A DNA stretch of 56,269 nucleotides from JAGQRJ01 sp041402045. GTDB taxonomy: Bacteria; Planctomycetota; J058. Numbering within the stretch: position 1 is the stretch's first letter; each line of letters starts with the position of its first letter. The DNA is taken from contig JAWKSZ010000055.1 in assembly GCA_041402045.1 (NCBI GenBank), positions 1 through 56,269 of the forward strand. Reading direction: 5' to 3'. Both the position numbers and the translations under genes were made by a program. This document shows positions 34,251 through 43,265 of this stretch, piece after piece. The notes under the pieces were generated by a model. It made no database searches, was not told the DNA's origin, and worked only from the letters and a program-made list of their open reading frames with translations.

Positions 34251-36230
34251 CTACTCGGCGGCGCTGCGCACCGCGTCCGCGACCCCCGCGGTCGGGGCCT
34301 CCTCGGGCGCGGGAGCCGCCGGGCCCGCCGTCGCCGCGGCGAGGAGCGCCTCGTCGAGGTCGTGCTGCTGGCGCAGCTCGGCGATCCGCAGCGCGATCGC
34401 GACCTTGAGGTCCGGGTCCGAGGTCAGCTCCAGGGCGTCGAGCAGCCCCGCGATCTGGGCCTCGTAGCTCGCGAGGCGGCTGCCCGCCTCCGGGGCGCCG
34501 CCGGGCTGGACCGCGCCCTCGTAGGCCTGGTGCAGGACCGCGGCGAAGGCCTTCTCGAAGCGGGCGTTGAGCGCGTCGAGTTCGCTCTCGAGGGCGGCCA
34601 CCTCGGCGTCGGGCTTCCCGGTGAGCGTCCCCTCGCGCTCGGCGAGCAGCGCCGCCAGCTCGGGGTGCTCGGCCAGACGCTCCGCGCGGGCCTCGCCCTC
34701 GACGGTCGCCTCGCCGATCGCGGCGGTGACCGCCGCGACCTCCTCCTGGTGGTCGTGGGCCGCCTCGAACAGGGGCTGGGTGGCGCTGGAGCGCGCCGCG
34801 TCGTAGACCGCGTTGAGCTCGTCCAGGGCCCGAGCCACCGCGTCGAGGTCGACCTCGCCGTCCTCCCCCGTCATGTCGCCGACCAGGGACTTCAGCCGCT
34901 CCTCGGCGCCCTCGAGGGCCCCCCGCAGGCGGCGCTCGTCGAGGTAGCGATCGACCCGCTGCGCGAGGCCGTCGGCGAGCCAGAGCACGACCGCGGTCTC
35001 GCCCACGGTGTAGACCCAGCCCCCGAGCTTGAACAGCCGCGCGCCGTTCAAGGTGGTCGCGCGTCGCAGGGGGAGCGCGCCGCGGCCGAGGGCGCTGAGG
35101 GTCTTGACCGCGGTCACGCTCAGGGAGAGCGAGACCAGGTCCACGGCGTATTCGTCGAGCTCGAACCTCCCGCGGGCGATCGAGGGCACCGCGAGGCCCG
35201 CGGCGAGCACGAAGTGGGTGCGAAAGAAGCCGCTGAGCTTGCCCTGCTGGAAGTAGCGGCGGGCGTGGCGCCCGTAGAGGGCGTCGGCGGCCTTGGCTCC
35301 GCCCGCGAACAGGGAGTAGTCGATCAGGAAGTCGGCCTTCGTCATGTCGTCCAGGAAGCTCTGCACCCGCGCGGAGTCGCCGGTCTGCGCCGCGACCATG
35401 AGCTCCTTGAGGAACAGGGCCAGGGCGAACTGCCCGAACCCGCTCGCGCCGCCGGCGACGTTGCTCTTCGAGAGGCGTCCCCACTCGATCTTTCCGTTGG
35501 CGTCGCGGAACTCGGCCAGGACCTCGCCGGGGGTCGCGCCGGCGCGATACGCGCGGGCCTCGCCCTCCCGCGCGCGCCGCGCCTCGGCGGAGTCGCCCTT
35601 GGGTGCTTCGTAGCCCAGGGCCTCGACCAGGATCCGCACGCGCTCGCCCGGGGTCCCGGTGACCAGGCGCCCTACGCGCTCGCGGGTCATTTCGGCGCCG
35701 AGCTTGCGCGCCTCTTCCAGCGCCCGCGCCTCGCGAAAGCGGGCGTGCACCCGACGCGCCGACTCGCGGAAGCGTTGGAAGCGCTGCGCCTCGGCCTCGG
35801 TCAACCCCAGCTTGCTCGAGACTTCTCCCGCGCTGAGCTTGTCGAGCTTGACCCCGCTGGGCACGGTCTTGCCCTCGGGGAGCCCGAGGGCGAGCAGCTT
35901 GTTCAGCTTCTCGACCTGGGTCCCGCTCTGCGCGCCCTCGATCAGGGTGCGCGCGTGAACCTCGGGGATCTTGAGCTCGGCGGCGAGCTGGGAGGCGGAG
36001 CTCGCCTGGAGCGACCCAGGGCTCTGCAGCAGGTCTCCGATCAGCCCGCGCTGGGTGTAGGCCAGGGCCCGGCGCATGGAGCCGTCGGCTTCACCGAGCG
36101 AGTCGTCGTCGTCGTCGCTGGCCGCCTCGCCGGTCGCGGGGCGGTCCGGTGGGGCGGGGAGCCCCGCCTCCTGAGCAGACACCGACAACGCCAGGCCGAG
36201 GCCGGCGAGGACGAGGGTCAAGGACTTCAT
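34251..36230 (-). CDS. Large secreted helical protein of unknown function
   Basis: 659 residues from the ATG at 36230, which opens a signal peptide (SLTLVLAGLGLALSVSA) and has GGAGG about ten bases upstream. After an acidic linker (SDDDDDSLGEAD) the protein is almost all helical, with Ala-, Glu- and Arg-rich segments and a coiled-coil-like C-terminal third (ALESELDALNARFEKAFAAVL). A hydrophobic stretch lies near 395-425. Two EF-hand-like acidic loops (DANGKIEWG, EDGEVDLDAV) may bind Ca. A short SPGSLQASSASQLAAELKIP segment resembles helix-hairpin-helix patterns weakly. No known family. It converges with the hybrid kinase gene, 7 bases between stops. Confidence 0.75.
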   Translation of the reverse strand: MKSLTLVLAGLGLALSVSAQEAGLPAPPDRPATGEAASDDDDDSLGEADGSMRRALAYTQRGLIGDLLQSPGSLQASSASQLAAELKIPEVHARTLIEGAQSGTQVEKLNKLLALGLPEGKTVPSGVKLDKLSAGEVSSKLGLTEAEAQRFQRFRESARRVHARFREARALEEARKLGAEMTRERVGRLVTGTPGERVRILVEALGYEAPKGDSAEARRAREGEARAYRAGATPGEVLAEFRDANGKIEWGRLSKSNVAGGASGFGQFALALFLKELMVAAQTGDSARVQSFLDDMTKADFLIDYSLFAGGAKAADALYGRHARRYFQQGKLSGFFRTHFVLAAGLAVPSIARGRFELDEYAVDLVSLSLSVTAVKTLSALGRGALPLRRATTLNGARLFKLGGWVYTVGETAVVLWLADGLAQRVDRYLDERRLRGALEGAEERLKSLVGDMTGEDGEVDLDAVARALDELNAVYDAARSSATQPLFEAAHDHQEEVAAVTAAIGEATVEGEARAERLAEHPELAALLAEREGTLTGKPDAEVAALESELDALNARFEKAFAAVLHQAYEGAVQPGGAPEAGSRLASYEAQIAGLLDALELTSDPDLKVAIALRIAELRQQHDLDEALLAAATAGPAAPAPEEAPTAGVADAVRSAAE

Positions 36231-36417
36231 GGGGGGGTGCCTCCGGCGCCGCAGCCGACGGAAGCGGCGCACCCCTCACCGTTAGCAACCAGCCGTCCAA
36301 ATCGAGCCGCTGGGTCCAAAGGGCTTAGGAGGTAGCGATCGAATCGGACGGGCGTGCGTCACGCAAGCGGACGAGGTGCGATTCACCCGACGAATCGGGA
36401 GCGTTGCGCCCCGGGGC

Positions 36418-37956
36418 CTACTTGAAGTCGTGCGCCTTCCGCAGGAACTCGAGGTCGTAGTAGCGCCCGCCGAGGTCGTCGGCGACGGCCTCGAGGAACT
36501 CGGTGCGCTTCTTGCCCTCGGCCACCTGGAGCACGTGGACCCGCACCCGGCTGTAGAGGTTGTGGCGCTTCAGGTGCCGCAACAGGCGCTTGCGCTTGCG
36601 GTAGCGGCCCTCGGTCGGCCCCCCCTCGCTGAGCAGGTAGATCGTGTCGATCCGCGGGTCGTCCAGGGCCAGGGTCAGCGTGTCGTAGACGTTGCTCCGG
36701 CTGAGGCCCTTCCCGTCGGGGGTCTTGGCCTCGGCCTGCACGAATTTCTGCATGGCCCGCCGCGCCTTGCCCATGGGGACCAGGGCCGCGCTCATGGGGC
36801 GATACTGGGTGGCGAAGAAGATCACGTTGGTCAGGGTCTCGTCGGGGAGCGCCTCCAGCACGCGCGACAGCTCCATGACCGCGAAGGTCAGGCGCAGGGG
36901 CGACTCGGGGTCCTTCTCGTCCACCGGGTGCCGGGTCATGCCCGACGAGCAGTCGAGGGCGAACAGCACGCGCCGGGAGTGGATCGGGATCCCGTGGTAG
37001 CGCACCCGGGTCTCGCCCTCCTCGGGCTCCACGCCGCCGGGCTTGGGCGGGGTGAAGCCCTCGCGCTGGGCCTCCCACCAGCCGCGCCACGGCTCGGCCT
37101 GGGGCGGGAGCGCCACGCCGGCGAGGTCGGTCAGGGTCTGGTTCAGCACGTGCAGGGTCAACCCCTCGGAGCCCTCGAGCAGCGGGATCAGGGCCTCGAT
37201 CGCCTGGGCCACGAGGGCCGCGTCGTCGCGGGCCTCCCAGCCGCGGAGCGCGGCGCAGGCGGCGTCCAGGATCCGCGGACCCCAGGGGTCCTTGTCGGAG
37301 AGCGCGCCCAGCGTGGCGACCCCCGCCCGCGCGGCCGCCTGGGCGTCCGCCTCGCGCAGGGCCTCCAGCGCGGCGATCGCCAGCGGGCCCTTGGGCTTCT
37401 CCAGCGCCTTGTCCGCCAGCTCCCGCGCCGCGGCGGGGTCGAGGTGCGCCAGCGCGATCAAGGCGTCGCCCTGCACGCGGTAGCCCAGCTTGCCGCCGCG
37501 CTTGGCGAGCTTCTCCAGCGGCTTGGCCGACGCGGCGTCGCCCAGGCGCTCGAGCGCCCACACGCTCTCGAGCACGGTCTCCGGGTCCTTGGCCCCCAGG
37601 CCGTAGCGCTCGAGGGCTTCGCGGGCCGCGGCGAAGCGGCAGCGCCCGAAGAGCTCCGCCACGGCGGCTCGCACCAGGGGGTCCTTGTGGGCGAGGTGCG
37701 GGGCCAGGCCGGCGAGGAGCTGGGCGTCGTTGCGCTCCTCCAACACCTCGAACACCGCGTCGCGGACCCACACGCTGCGGTCGCCGAGCAGCGCCAGGGC
37801 CTCGTCGACGTCGGCCTGCTTGGCGGCCTTCTCGGCGTCGTCGGCCGCCTCCTCCTGCTCCTCGGTCTTGCGGGTGGGGTCGAAGAACGGGGGACCCGAG
37901 GGGCCGGCCCACCCGGCGCTGGTCAGGACCAGGGGCAAGAGCAAGGTCACGCGCAC
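36418..37956 (-). CDS. Secreted HEAT-repeat plus VWA-domain protein
   Basis: 512 residues from the GTG at 37956, whose first base is the last base of the previous gene's TAG, so the two are coupled. Signal peptide (TLLLPLVLTSAGWAG). HEAT-like helix pairs span about 50-255 (WVRDAVFEVLEERND, DPLVRAAVAELFGRCR). A VWA domain follows with the MIDAS start DCSSGM, a modified DxSxS, and a later NVYDTLTLALDDPRIDTIYLLSEGGP with the conserved strand. The role is probably protein binding in the periplasm or at the surface. The pairing of HEAT and VWA in one secreted protein is seen in Planctomycetes and related groups. Confidence 0.85.
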   Translation of the reverse strand: MRVTLLLPLVLTSAGWAGPSGPPFFDPTRKTEEQEEAADDAEKAAKQADVDEALALLGDRSVWVRDAVFEVLEERNDAQLLAGLAPHLAHKDPLVRAAVAELFGRCRFAAAREALERYGLGAKDPETVLESVWALERLGDAASAKPLEKLAKRGGKLGYRVQGDALIALAHLDPAAARELADKALEKPKGPLAIAALEALREADAQAAARAGVATLGALSDKDPWGPRILDAACAALRGWEARDDAALVAQAIEALIPLLEGSEGLTLHVLNQTLTDLAGVALPPQAEPWRGWWEAQREGFTPPKPGGVEPEEGETRVRYHGIPIHSRRVLFALDCSSGMTRHPVDEKDPESPLRLTFAVMELSRVLEALPDETLTNVIFFATQYRPMSAALVPMGKARRAMQKFVQAEAKTPDGKGLSRSNVYDTLTLALDDPRIDTIYLLSEGGPTEGRYRKRKRLLRHLKRHNLYSRVRVHVLQVAEGKKRTEFLEAVADDLGGRYYDLEFLRKAHDFK

Positions 37957-39242
37957 TAGAAGTCGCTCCCGTCGTTGCGCCGACCGGGGGACCAGCCCTG
38001 GGTCGCGCCGGGCGCGCCCACGTGGTCCTCGTAGTCGGCGGCCGAGCTCGCGGGGTTGGCCACGATCGCCCCGCCGTCGGTGCGGTTGACGAGGGACGAG
38101 CCGTTGGGCGGGTTCAGGTAGTCCACCCGGAACAGCAGATCCCCAACCCCGGTCGGATTCAAGCGGGGCAGGGTGCGAATCTGCACCGAGTCGTCGGTGT
38201 TGTTCAGCGCCAGCCCGCCGGTGGTCGCCTGCTGGGCGCTGCCGCTGCGGTTCGCCCCGGGGAAGCGGTGCGAGGTCCCCGCGCCGAAGACCACGATCGC
38301 GCCGCCCGGGGGGAGCGTCGTGGGGTTGGGGAAGCGGTGGCGCTCTTCGCGGGAGTCCATGAGCACGAGGAAGGTCAAGTCCACGGGCTGGGCGGTCGTG
38401 TTCAGGACCTCGACGAACTCGTCGGCCTGGCTGTCGCCGAAGCCGTCGCCGTTGGTGTCGATCCCGCCCGGGTGCGGGCAGAGCTCGTTCACGATCAGGT
38501 CGCCGTAGCGCAGGTCGCCCTGGACGAGGAAGCCCGGCGCCAGCGCCTGCTGGCCGTGCTCGCTGACCACCACGTCGACCGTCCCGGGGGTCACGCCGTC
38601 GGGGAGCAGCACCCGCAGGCTCTGAGGGCCGGTGAGGGTCACGTCGCTCGCGGGGACGGGCACGCCGCCGAAGCTGACCGCGACCGCCGAGGTCAGCGGC
38701 GCCACGAAGTCCTGAGCGCTGAGGGTGATCTCGGTGCCGCCGTAGCCCAGCTCGGAGTGGCCGACGGGCGGGTCGAAGCGGAGCTGCGCCGGGCGGGGGT
38801 CGTAGCTGAACGCGCCCTTGGTCGTCGCGGCGCCCAGGTCGTTGAGCACGCGCACCTCGACCTGGCCCAGGCTCGCGCTGGCCGGGGCGACCGCGCGCAG
38901 CTCCTGGTCGCCGACCACGGTCGCGGGCACCGCGGTGGTCCCGAACAGCACCAGGGTCTGCCCCGCGCCCACGGCCTGGAACCCACGCCCGCGCAGGGTG
39001 ACCAGGGTCCCGCCGGCGACGGTGCCGCGGTCGGGGGTCAGCGAGCTGAACACCGGGGCCGTCGACACCGGCGCAGCGGTGGGCGAGGCCGGCGCGCTGC
39101 CGCCGGCGGTCGTCGCGCTGGCCGTGGTCGGGCTGGCGGTCGCGGTCGGGGCAGCGGTGCCCTTCGAACCTCCGCCGCTGCCGCAGCCGACGACGAACCA
39201 GGGGGCGAGCGCGCACAGCGCGCCGAGGGCGATCCGGGGCAT
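37956..39242 (-). CDS. Lipoprotein with two IPT/TIG domains and a lamin-tail domain
   Basis: 428 residues; the ATG at 39242 follows AGGAGGA. Lipobox VVGC near residue 20, then a Gly/Ser/Thr/Ala-rich linker. Two IPT/TIG folds follow (SSLTPDRGTVAGGTLVTLRGRGF and a second around DPPVGHSELGYGGTEITL), then a lamin-tail domain (LIVNELCPHPGGIDTNGDG, ADEFVEVLNTTAQPVDL) with a Ca-type DTNGDGFGD loop. This is a cell-surface architecture. The VWA gene overlaps its stop, so both belong to one exported, probably surface-exposed pair. Confidence 0.88.
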   Translation of the reverse strand: MPRIALGALCALAPWFVVGCGSGGGSKGTAAPTATASPTTASATTAGGSAPASPTAAPVSTAPVFSSLTPDRGTVAGGTLVTLRGRGFQAVGAGQTLVLFGTTAVPATVVGDQELRAVAPASASLGQVEVRVLNDLGAATTKGAFSYDPRPAQLRFDPPVGHSELGYGGTEITLSAQDFVAPLTSAVAVSFGGVPVPASDVTLTGPQSLRVLLPDGVTPGTVDVVVSEHGQQALAPGFLVQGDLRYGDLIVNELCPHPGGIDTNGDGFGDSQADEFVEVLNTTAQPVDLTFLVLMDSREERHRFPNPTTLPPGGAIVVFGAGTSHRFPGANRSGSAQQATTGGLALNNTDDSVQIRTLPRLNPTGVGDLLFRVDYLNPPNGSSLVNRTDGGAIVANPASSAADYEDHVGAPGATQGWSPGRRNDGSDF

Positions 39243-39424
39243 GGGTCCTCCTGTCTCTGCTCTCGCAGCGGGAGGAGATACCACCCTTGTTTAAAGCTGC
39301 TGTCCGAGTCTCGGAATTCCTCCCGGGGATCGCCGTAAAGCGTTGCTGGCGCGCTCCTCCGGGGCGCGCCAGCGACGATCAACGGGCGGTAAAGACGCGG
39401 CAACTCGTCAAGGGACGATCAAGA

Positions 39425-40807
39425 TCAGTCGTCCACACGCCGAGCGAAGTCCTCGAGCGCGTCGTCGAGGTCCTCGTCCTCGACCCAGTCCACGAGGTCG
39501 TCCCACGCGTCCTCGATCTGCTCCTCGAGCTCCTCGACGCGCTCCTCGTCGTCCCGAGCCTCCGCCAGGTGGTAGGCCACCAAGGTGTCGTTGAGGTCGC
39601 CCATGCGGTCCACCGCCTCCTCCAGGAGCGCGACGAGCTCGCGGGTGCGCCCGCCGCCCTCGAGGATGTGGGGCACGTAGCCCGCGACGTTGAGGGTCCC
39701 GCGCAGCGCCTTGCGGAAGCTGTGGAACACCTCTTCTTGGGAGCCCTTGGTCAGGTCCTTCAGGTGCTCGAAGCCGTCGAGGTCCTCACGAGCCCGGTCG
39801 AGCAGCGCGTGCTCGAGGCGCGCCAGGGTCTCGAGACCGCGGTCGTCGCGGTGGGGGTGGATCGTGGTCCCGCCCCAGTAAATGTCCGAGAGGTCGTCCT
39901 TGGAGCGCTTGTGGATCCGCGTGCGGCTGGCGCTCTGCAGGTAGACGCGGAAGAAGGTGTTCCGCGCAGGGTCGCGGTAGTCGGCGAGCCACTCCAGCAC
40001 CTCGCGGCGCAGCTCCGCGACCTCCTGCGGGACGTAGGTCGCCAGGGCCGGGTCCTCCAGGCCCTGGGCGTCGTAGAGGTCCTTGAACGCGCCCATGCGC
40101 TCGTAGCCGCGGTCGAGGCTGCGGCGCAGGTCCTCCCAGGGGTCGAACCCGCCGACGTGGGGGAAGGCGTAGGCGAAGATGTCGAGGAAGTCGCGCAGGC
40201 GGCCGAGCTCCTTGCGCAGGTCCTTGGCCTCATGGGGCAAGGTGTTCTCGTCGAAGCCGGCCAGGTTCGTGTTCAGGCGGTCGTAGGCGGGCACGATCAG
40301 CGCCTCGGCGATCTCGCCGTAGGTCCGACCGTCGAGGTCGCGCCGACCGTTTCCGAGCGCGCTGCCCCAGCTCGCCTCGGGGTCGAGGCGGGTGAGGTTG
40401 GTGACGCGTTCGCGCACGCTCGAGTCCTCGGTGAACACGTAGACCGCGCTCAGGCGGTTGGGCGGCATGGGCCCGGGCGCGGGGGCGAGTCCCCCCGCGA
40501 TCCCGCCGGCCTCGCGCTCGACGCGGTAGAGCACCTCGACCGACCAGGTCCCGTCCTCCTGCGCCTCCACCCGCCCGGTGGCGGTCCAGCGCGGGTCGGG
40601 TCCCGGGCGCTTCTCGGTGCGGGTCAAGCGCAGGCCGTCGGCCTCGCGCTCGACCTCGAGGGTCACCTCGATCCCGTCGCGGCCGTCGTCGGCGGTGCCC
40701 TCCAGGGCGTAGCGACCCGCGAAGATCGGCTCCTGGGCGCATACGGCGCCGCACAGGAACAGGCCGAGGAGGCCGCTCACACGGGGTGGGGAGAGGCGGA
40801 AGATCAT
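39425..40807 (-). CDS. Secreted helical protein with a CHAD-like segment
   Basis: 460 residues from the ATG at 40807, which opens a signal peptide ending LFLCGAVCA. A beta-rich N-terminal domain of about 80 residues (FAGRYALEGTADDGRDGIEVTLEVER) is followed by a long helical part. There, FHSFRKALRGTLNVAGY and VDRMGDLNDTLVAYHLAE recall the helices of CHAD domains (a basic helix with a conserved His, then a GDLND helix). The match is weak, and the usual basic surface is diluted by an acidic C-terminus (EDAWDDLVDWVEDEDLDD). No clear ribosome-binding site. Function unknown; polyphosphate binding, known for CHAD, is only a possibility. Confidence 0.6.
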   Translation of the reverse strand: MIFRLSPPRVSGLLGLFLCGAVCAQEPIFAGRYALEGTADDGRDGIEVTLEVEREADGLRLTRTEKRPGPDPRWTATGRVEAQEDGTWSVEVLYRVEREAGGIAGGLAPAPGPMPPNRLSAVYVFTEDSSVRERVTNLTRLDPEASWGSALGNGRRDLDGRTYGEIAEALIVPAYDRLNTNLAGFDENTLPHEAKDLRKELGRLRDFLDIFAYAFPHVGGFDPWEDLRRSLDRGYERMGAFKDLYDAQGLEDPALATYVPQEVAELRREVLEWLADYRDPARNTFFRVYLQSASRTRIHKRSKDDLSDIYWGGTTIHPHRDDRGLETLARLEHALLDRAREDLDGFEHLKDLTKGSQEEVFHSFRKALRGTLNVAGYVPHILEGGGRTRELVALLEEAVDRMGDLNDTLVAYHLAEARDDEERVEELEEQIEDAWDDLVDWVEDEDLDDALEDFARRVDD

Positions 40808-41002
40808 GGGCCGGGTCTCGCTTTCGCTCGAGGTTTCCCGGCCCTGACGCAAGGGGTCAGCCCGCTCCTTGAAGCTGGGGTAAGCGACGCAACCCGTGGC
40901 GCAGCGTGCCTGGAGTCCAGGCTGGACGCCCAGCGTGCCGGGCTTGACCTGGGCTTTATCCCATCGAGCGCCCAGATCTCGGAGCGCGAGACGAACCCGC
41001 GC

Positions 41003-42950
41003 TCAGCGGAACGGACCGCGCAACCAAGCCTCGTTCGCGGGGGTCGGAGCGCCCTTGGCCCAGGCGTCGACGAGGCGGTGCATGTTCTCCACGAACATGC
41101 GGTCGGGCCAGCGCGCGCCGTAGGCGTCCACCAGCGCGTGGGCCTCGGCGAACCGCTCCAGGGGCACCAGCGCGCGCAGGCTGCGGACGACCAGGTCCTG
41201 CTCCACCCGGTTCGCGCCGTCGCGAGAGCGGAACTCGGCGTACCACCGCTCCCAGGCCGCGCGATGGGCCGGGAGCGCCGCGGGGCCGTCGGAGCCGTGA
41301 AGCCGCGCCTGGCTGAGGGCCAACTCCACGGGAATGCTCCCGGGGTCCAGGGCGCGGGCCTCCTCCAGCAGCGCGATCCGGCGGGCCGGGTCTCGGGTCG
41401 CGGAGCTGACCGCGTTCAGCGCCCGCGCGCGCACCGTGGGCCCGAGGCGCGGGTCGCGCGCGAACTCGAGCAGCTCCTCGGTGGGCCCGAGCTGATCTCG
41501 CTCCACGAACCGCTCCAGAGCGCTCAGGGCCCGCAGGTAGCGCAGCTCGAGGGTCTCGGCGAGCTCCTCCCCGTCGGAGCGCTCGAAGCCTACGTAGCCC
41601 CCATAGGGGTCGACGTCGAGGCGCACGAGGGCGACGTAGCCCGGGAGCGACTTGGCCCAACTGAAGTCTTCGCTGTAGCGCGCGGCGATCCCCAGGGACT
41701 GGGAGAGCCGCTCGGCCTGGCTGCGGTCCCCAGGCCGGCCTCCGGTGCGGGCGAGGCTCTCGAGCAGCTCCAGCCCGCCCGCGCTCCAGTCGGTCTCGGT
41801 TCGGCGCAGGAGCGCGACGACCCCGTCCACGAGGGCCTGGTGCTCGGGGTCGCGGGGGTCCAGGGCGTCGAACAGCCCGTCCAGGGCCTGGCGCAGGGCC
41901 TCGCGGTCGGGCTGCGCGCGGGCGAGGAGCTCCTGCGCCGCCGTCAGCGCGCGGGCCTGCTCCGGCGTCAGGGGCGCGCGGACGGGAGCTGGCGCGGGGG
42001 CCGGCGGCTCGGGGGTCGGCGCCGTCGGGGGCGGAGCCACGGTGGCCCCCGCCCCCCCCCGCCCCCCCCCCCCCCGCGCCCACGAGCGCCACCGCCGCCA
42101 GCAGCCACGGCACGCGGCGGCGCGTCCCGACCGCGCGGCCCTCGAGCCAGGCGTCGAGGGCGTCGGCCAGGGCGTCGCCCTCGGGGTAGCGCGCACCCGG
42201 GTCGGGGTCGAGGCAGCGCATGCACACCCGCGACAGCACGTCCGAGACCGCGGGGTCCCGGGCGTGGGGTGGAGAGAACCGCCGCGCGCGGGGATCGAGC
42301 ACGGCCTCGAAGCCGCGGTGCGCGTAGGGGTGCTCCCCCACCAGGGCCTCGTAGAGGATCACCCCGAGGGAGTAGACGTCGACCCCCGGCCCGACCTGGT
42401 GCGACGCCGCGACCTGCTCCGGGGCCATGTAGAGCGGGGTCCCCAAGAGCACGTTGCTGCGGGTCATGCGCTCGAAGTCGAGGGCGTGGGCCAGGCCGAA
42501 GTCCGCGAGCCGGACCTGGTCCTCGCGGTCGACGAGCACGTTCTGGGGCTTCACGTCGCGGTGCACGACCCCCTTGGCGTGGGCGTAGCCCAGGGCGCGG
42601 GCGACGTCGCGCAGGGCGAGCACGCGCTGGCGCACGCTCCACTCGGGGAAGGCCTGGTCCAGGGTCCGCGCGCCGTCGACGAGCTGGCAGGCGAGGTAGG
42701 GGTAGCGCTCGGCGACCCCCGCGTCGTGGACCGCGACGATGTGCGGGTGGGACAGCCCAGCCGTGATCTGGCCCTCGCGCCGGAAGCGCTCGAGGCGGTT
42801 CGGGTCGTCGGTGGGCGGCCCGAGCTTGAGCGCGACGGCGTGATCGGAACCACGTCGGCGAGCGCGGAACACGGTCCCCATGCCCCCCGCACCCAGAGGC
42901 TCGAGGAGCTCGTAGTCGCCGAGGGTCCGCGCGCTGAAGCTCACCCGCAC
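41003..42950 (-). CDS. Hanks-type Ser/Thr kinase, frameshifted at a poly-C tract
   Basis: GTG start at 42950. Kinase domain in the first about 280 residues: Gly loop GAGGMGTV, VALKL lysine, HRDVKPQNVLV, DFGLAH, APEQ; all needed residues are present. Then a hydrophobic segment (VPWLLAAVALVGAGGG) and a Gly/Pro-rich linker. The linker is encoded by runs of 9 and 14 C on the plus strand (42052-42075). There the frame moves to one ending in GPFR at 41003, which holds a helical, TPR-like region (EALRQALDGLFDAL, RIALLEEARALDPGSIPVELAL). The whole would be about 648 residues: cytoplasmic kinase, one membrane pass, extracytoplasmic helical repeats. The run length is probably misread. Confidence 0.85.
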
Positions 42951-43015
42951 AGGGTGGACGGGACCCCTGCTCCGAGCAACCCGGGGCGGTATCCTCGGAG
43001 CAGCCGGAGGCCCGG

Positions 43016-43243
43016 GTGGGCGGGATCACCAACGCACAGTTCGCCACGATCCGCTGCGCCCAGTGCGGCGGTCCGTTCCGGGTCTACCCCAAGCCCGGTC
43101 AGAGCGGGCTGCCCGACGAGGTCCCCTACGTCGACGGCGGGCTGATCGCGTTCTCCGACGACTCCGGCGCCGAGGTCTACTACCACGGCTACGTGCGTGA
43201 CTCGAACTCGTGCTGGACGCGCGCGCAGGCGGCCGACGCATGA
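43016..43243 (+). CDS. Small CxxC protein
   Basis: 75 residues, GTG at 43016, divergent from the kinase. One CAQC pair near residue 14 (RCAQCGGPF), then a Tyr/Asp/Gly-rich region (VPYVDGGLIAFSDDSGAEVYY) and one further Cys. A half zinc-ribbon or thiol motif; no family recognised. It ends 22 bases before the amylase start. Confidence 0.5.
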   Translation: MGGITNAQFATIRCAQCGGPFRVYPKPGQSGLPDEVPYVDGGLIAFSDDSGAEVYYHGYVRDSNSCWTRAQAADA

Positions 43244-43265
43244 CTCACCGCGACGGGAGCGCCTC

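Noticed and set aside
40956..42040. The long frame past the kinase poly-C tract as the true C-terminus
   Set aside because: It turns Arg/Gly/Pro-rich shadow; the frame ending at 41003 is helical with normal composition.
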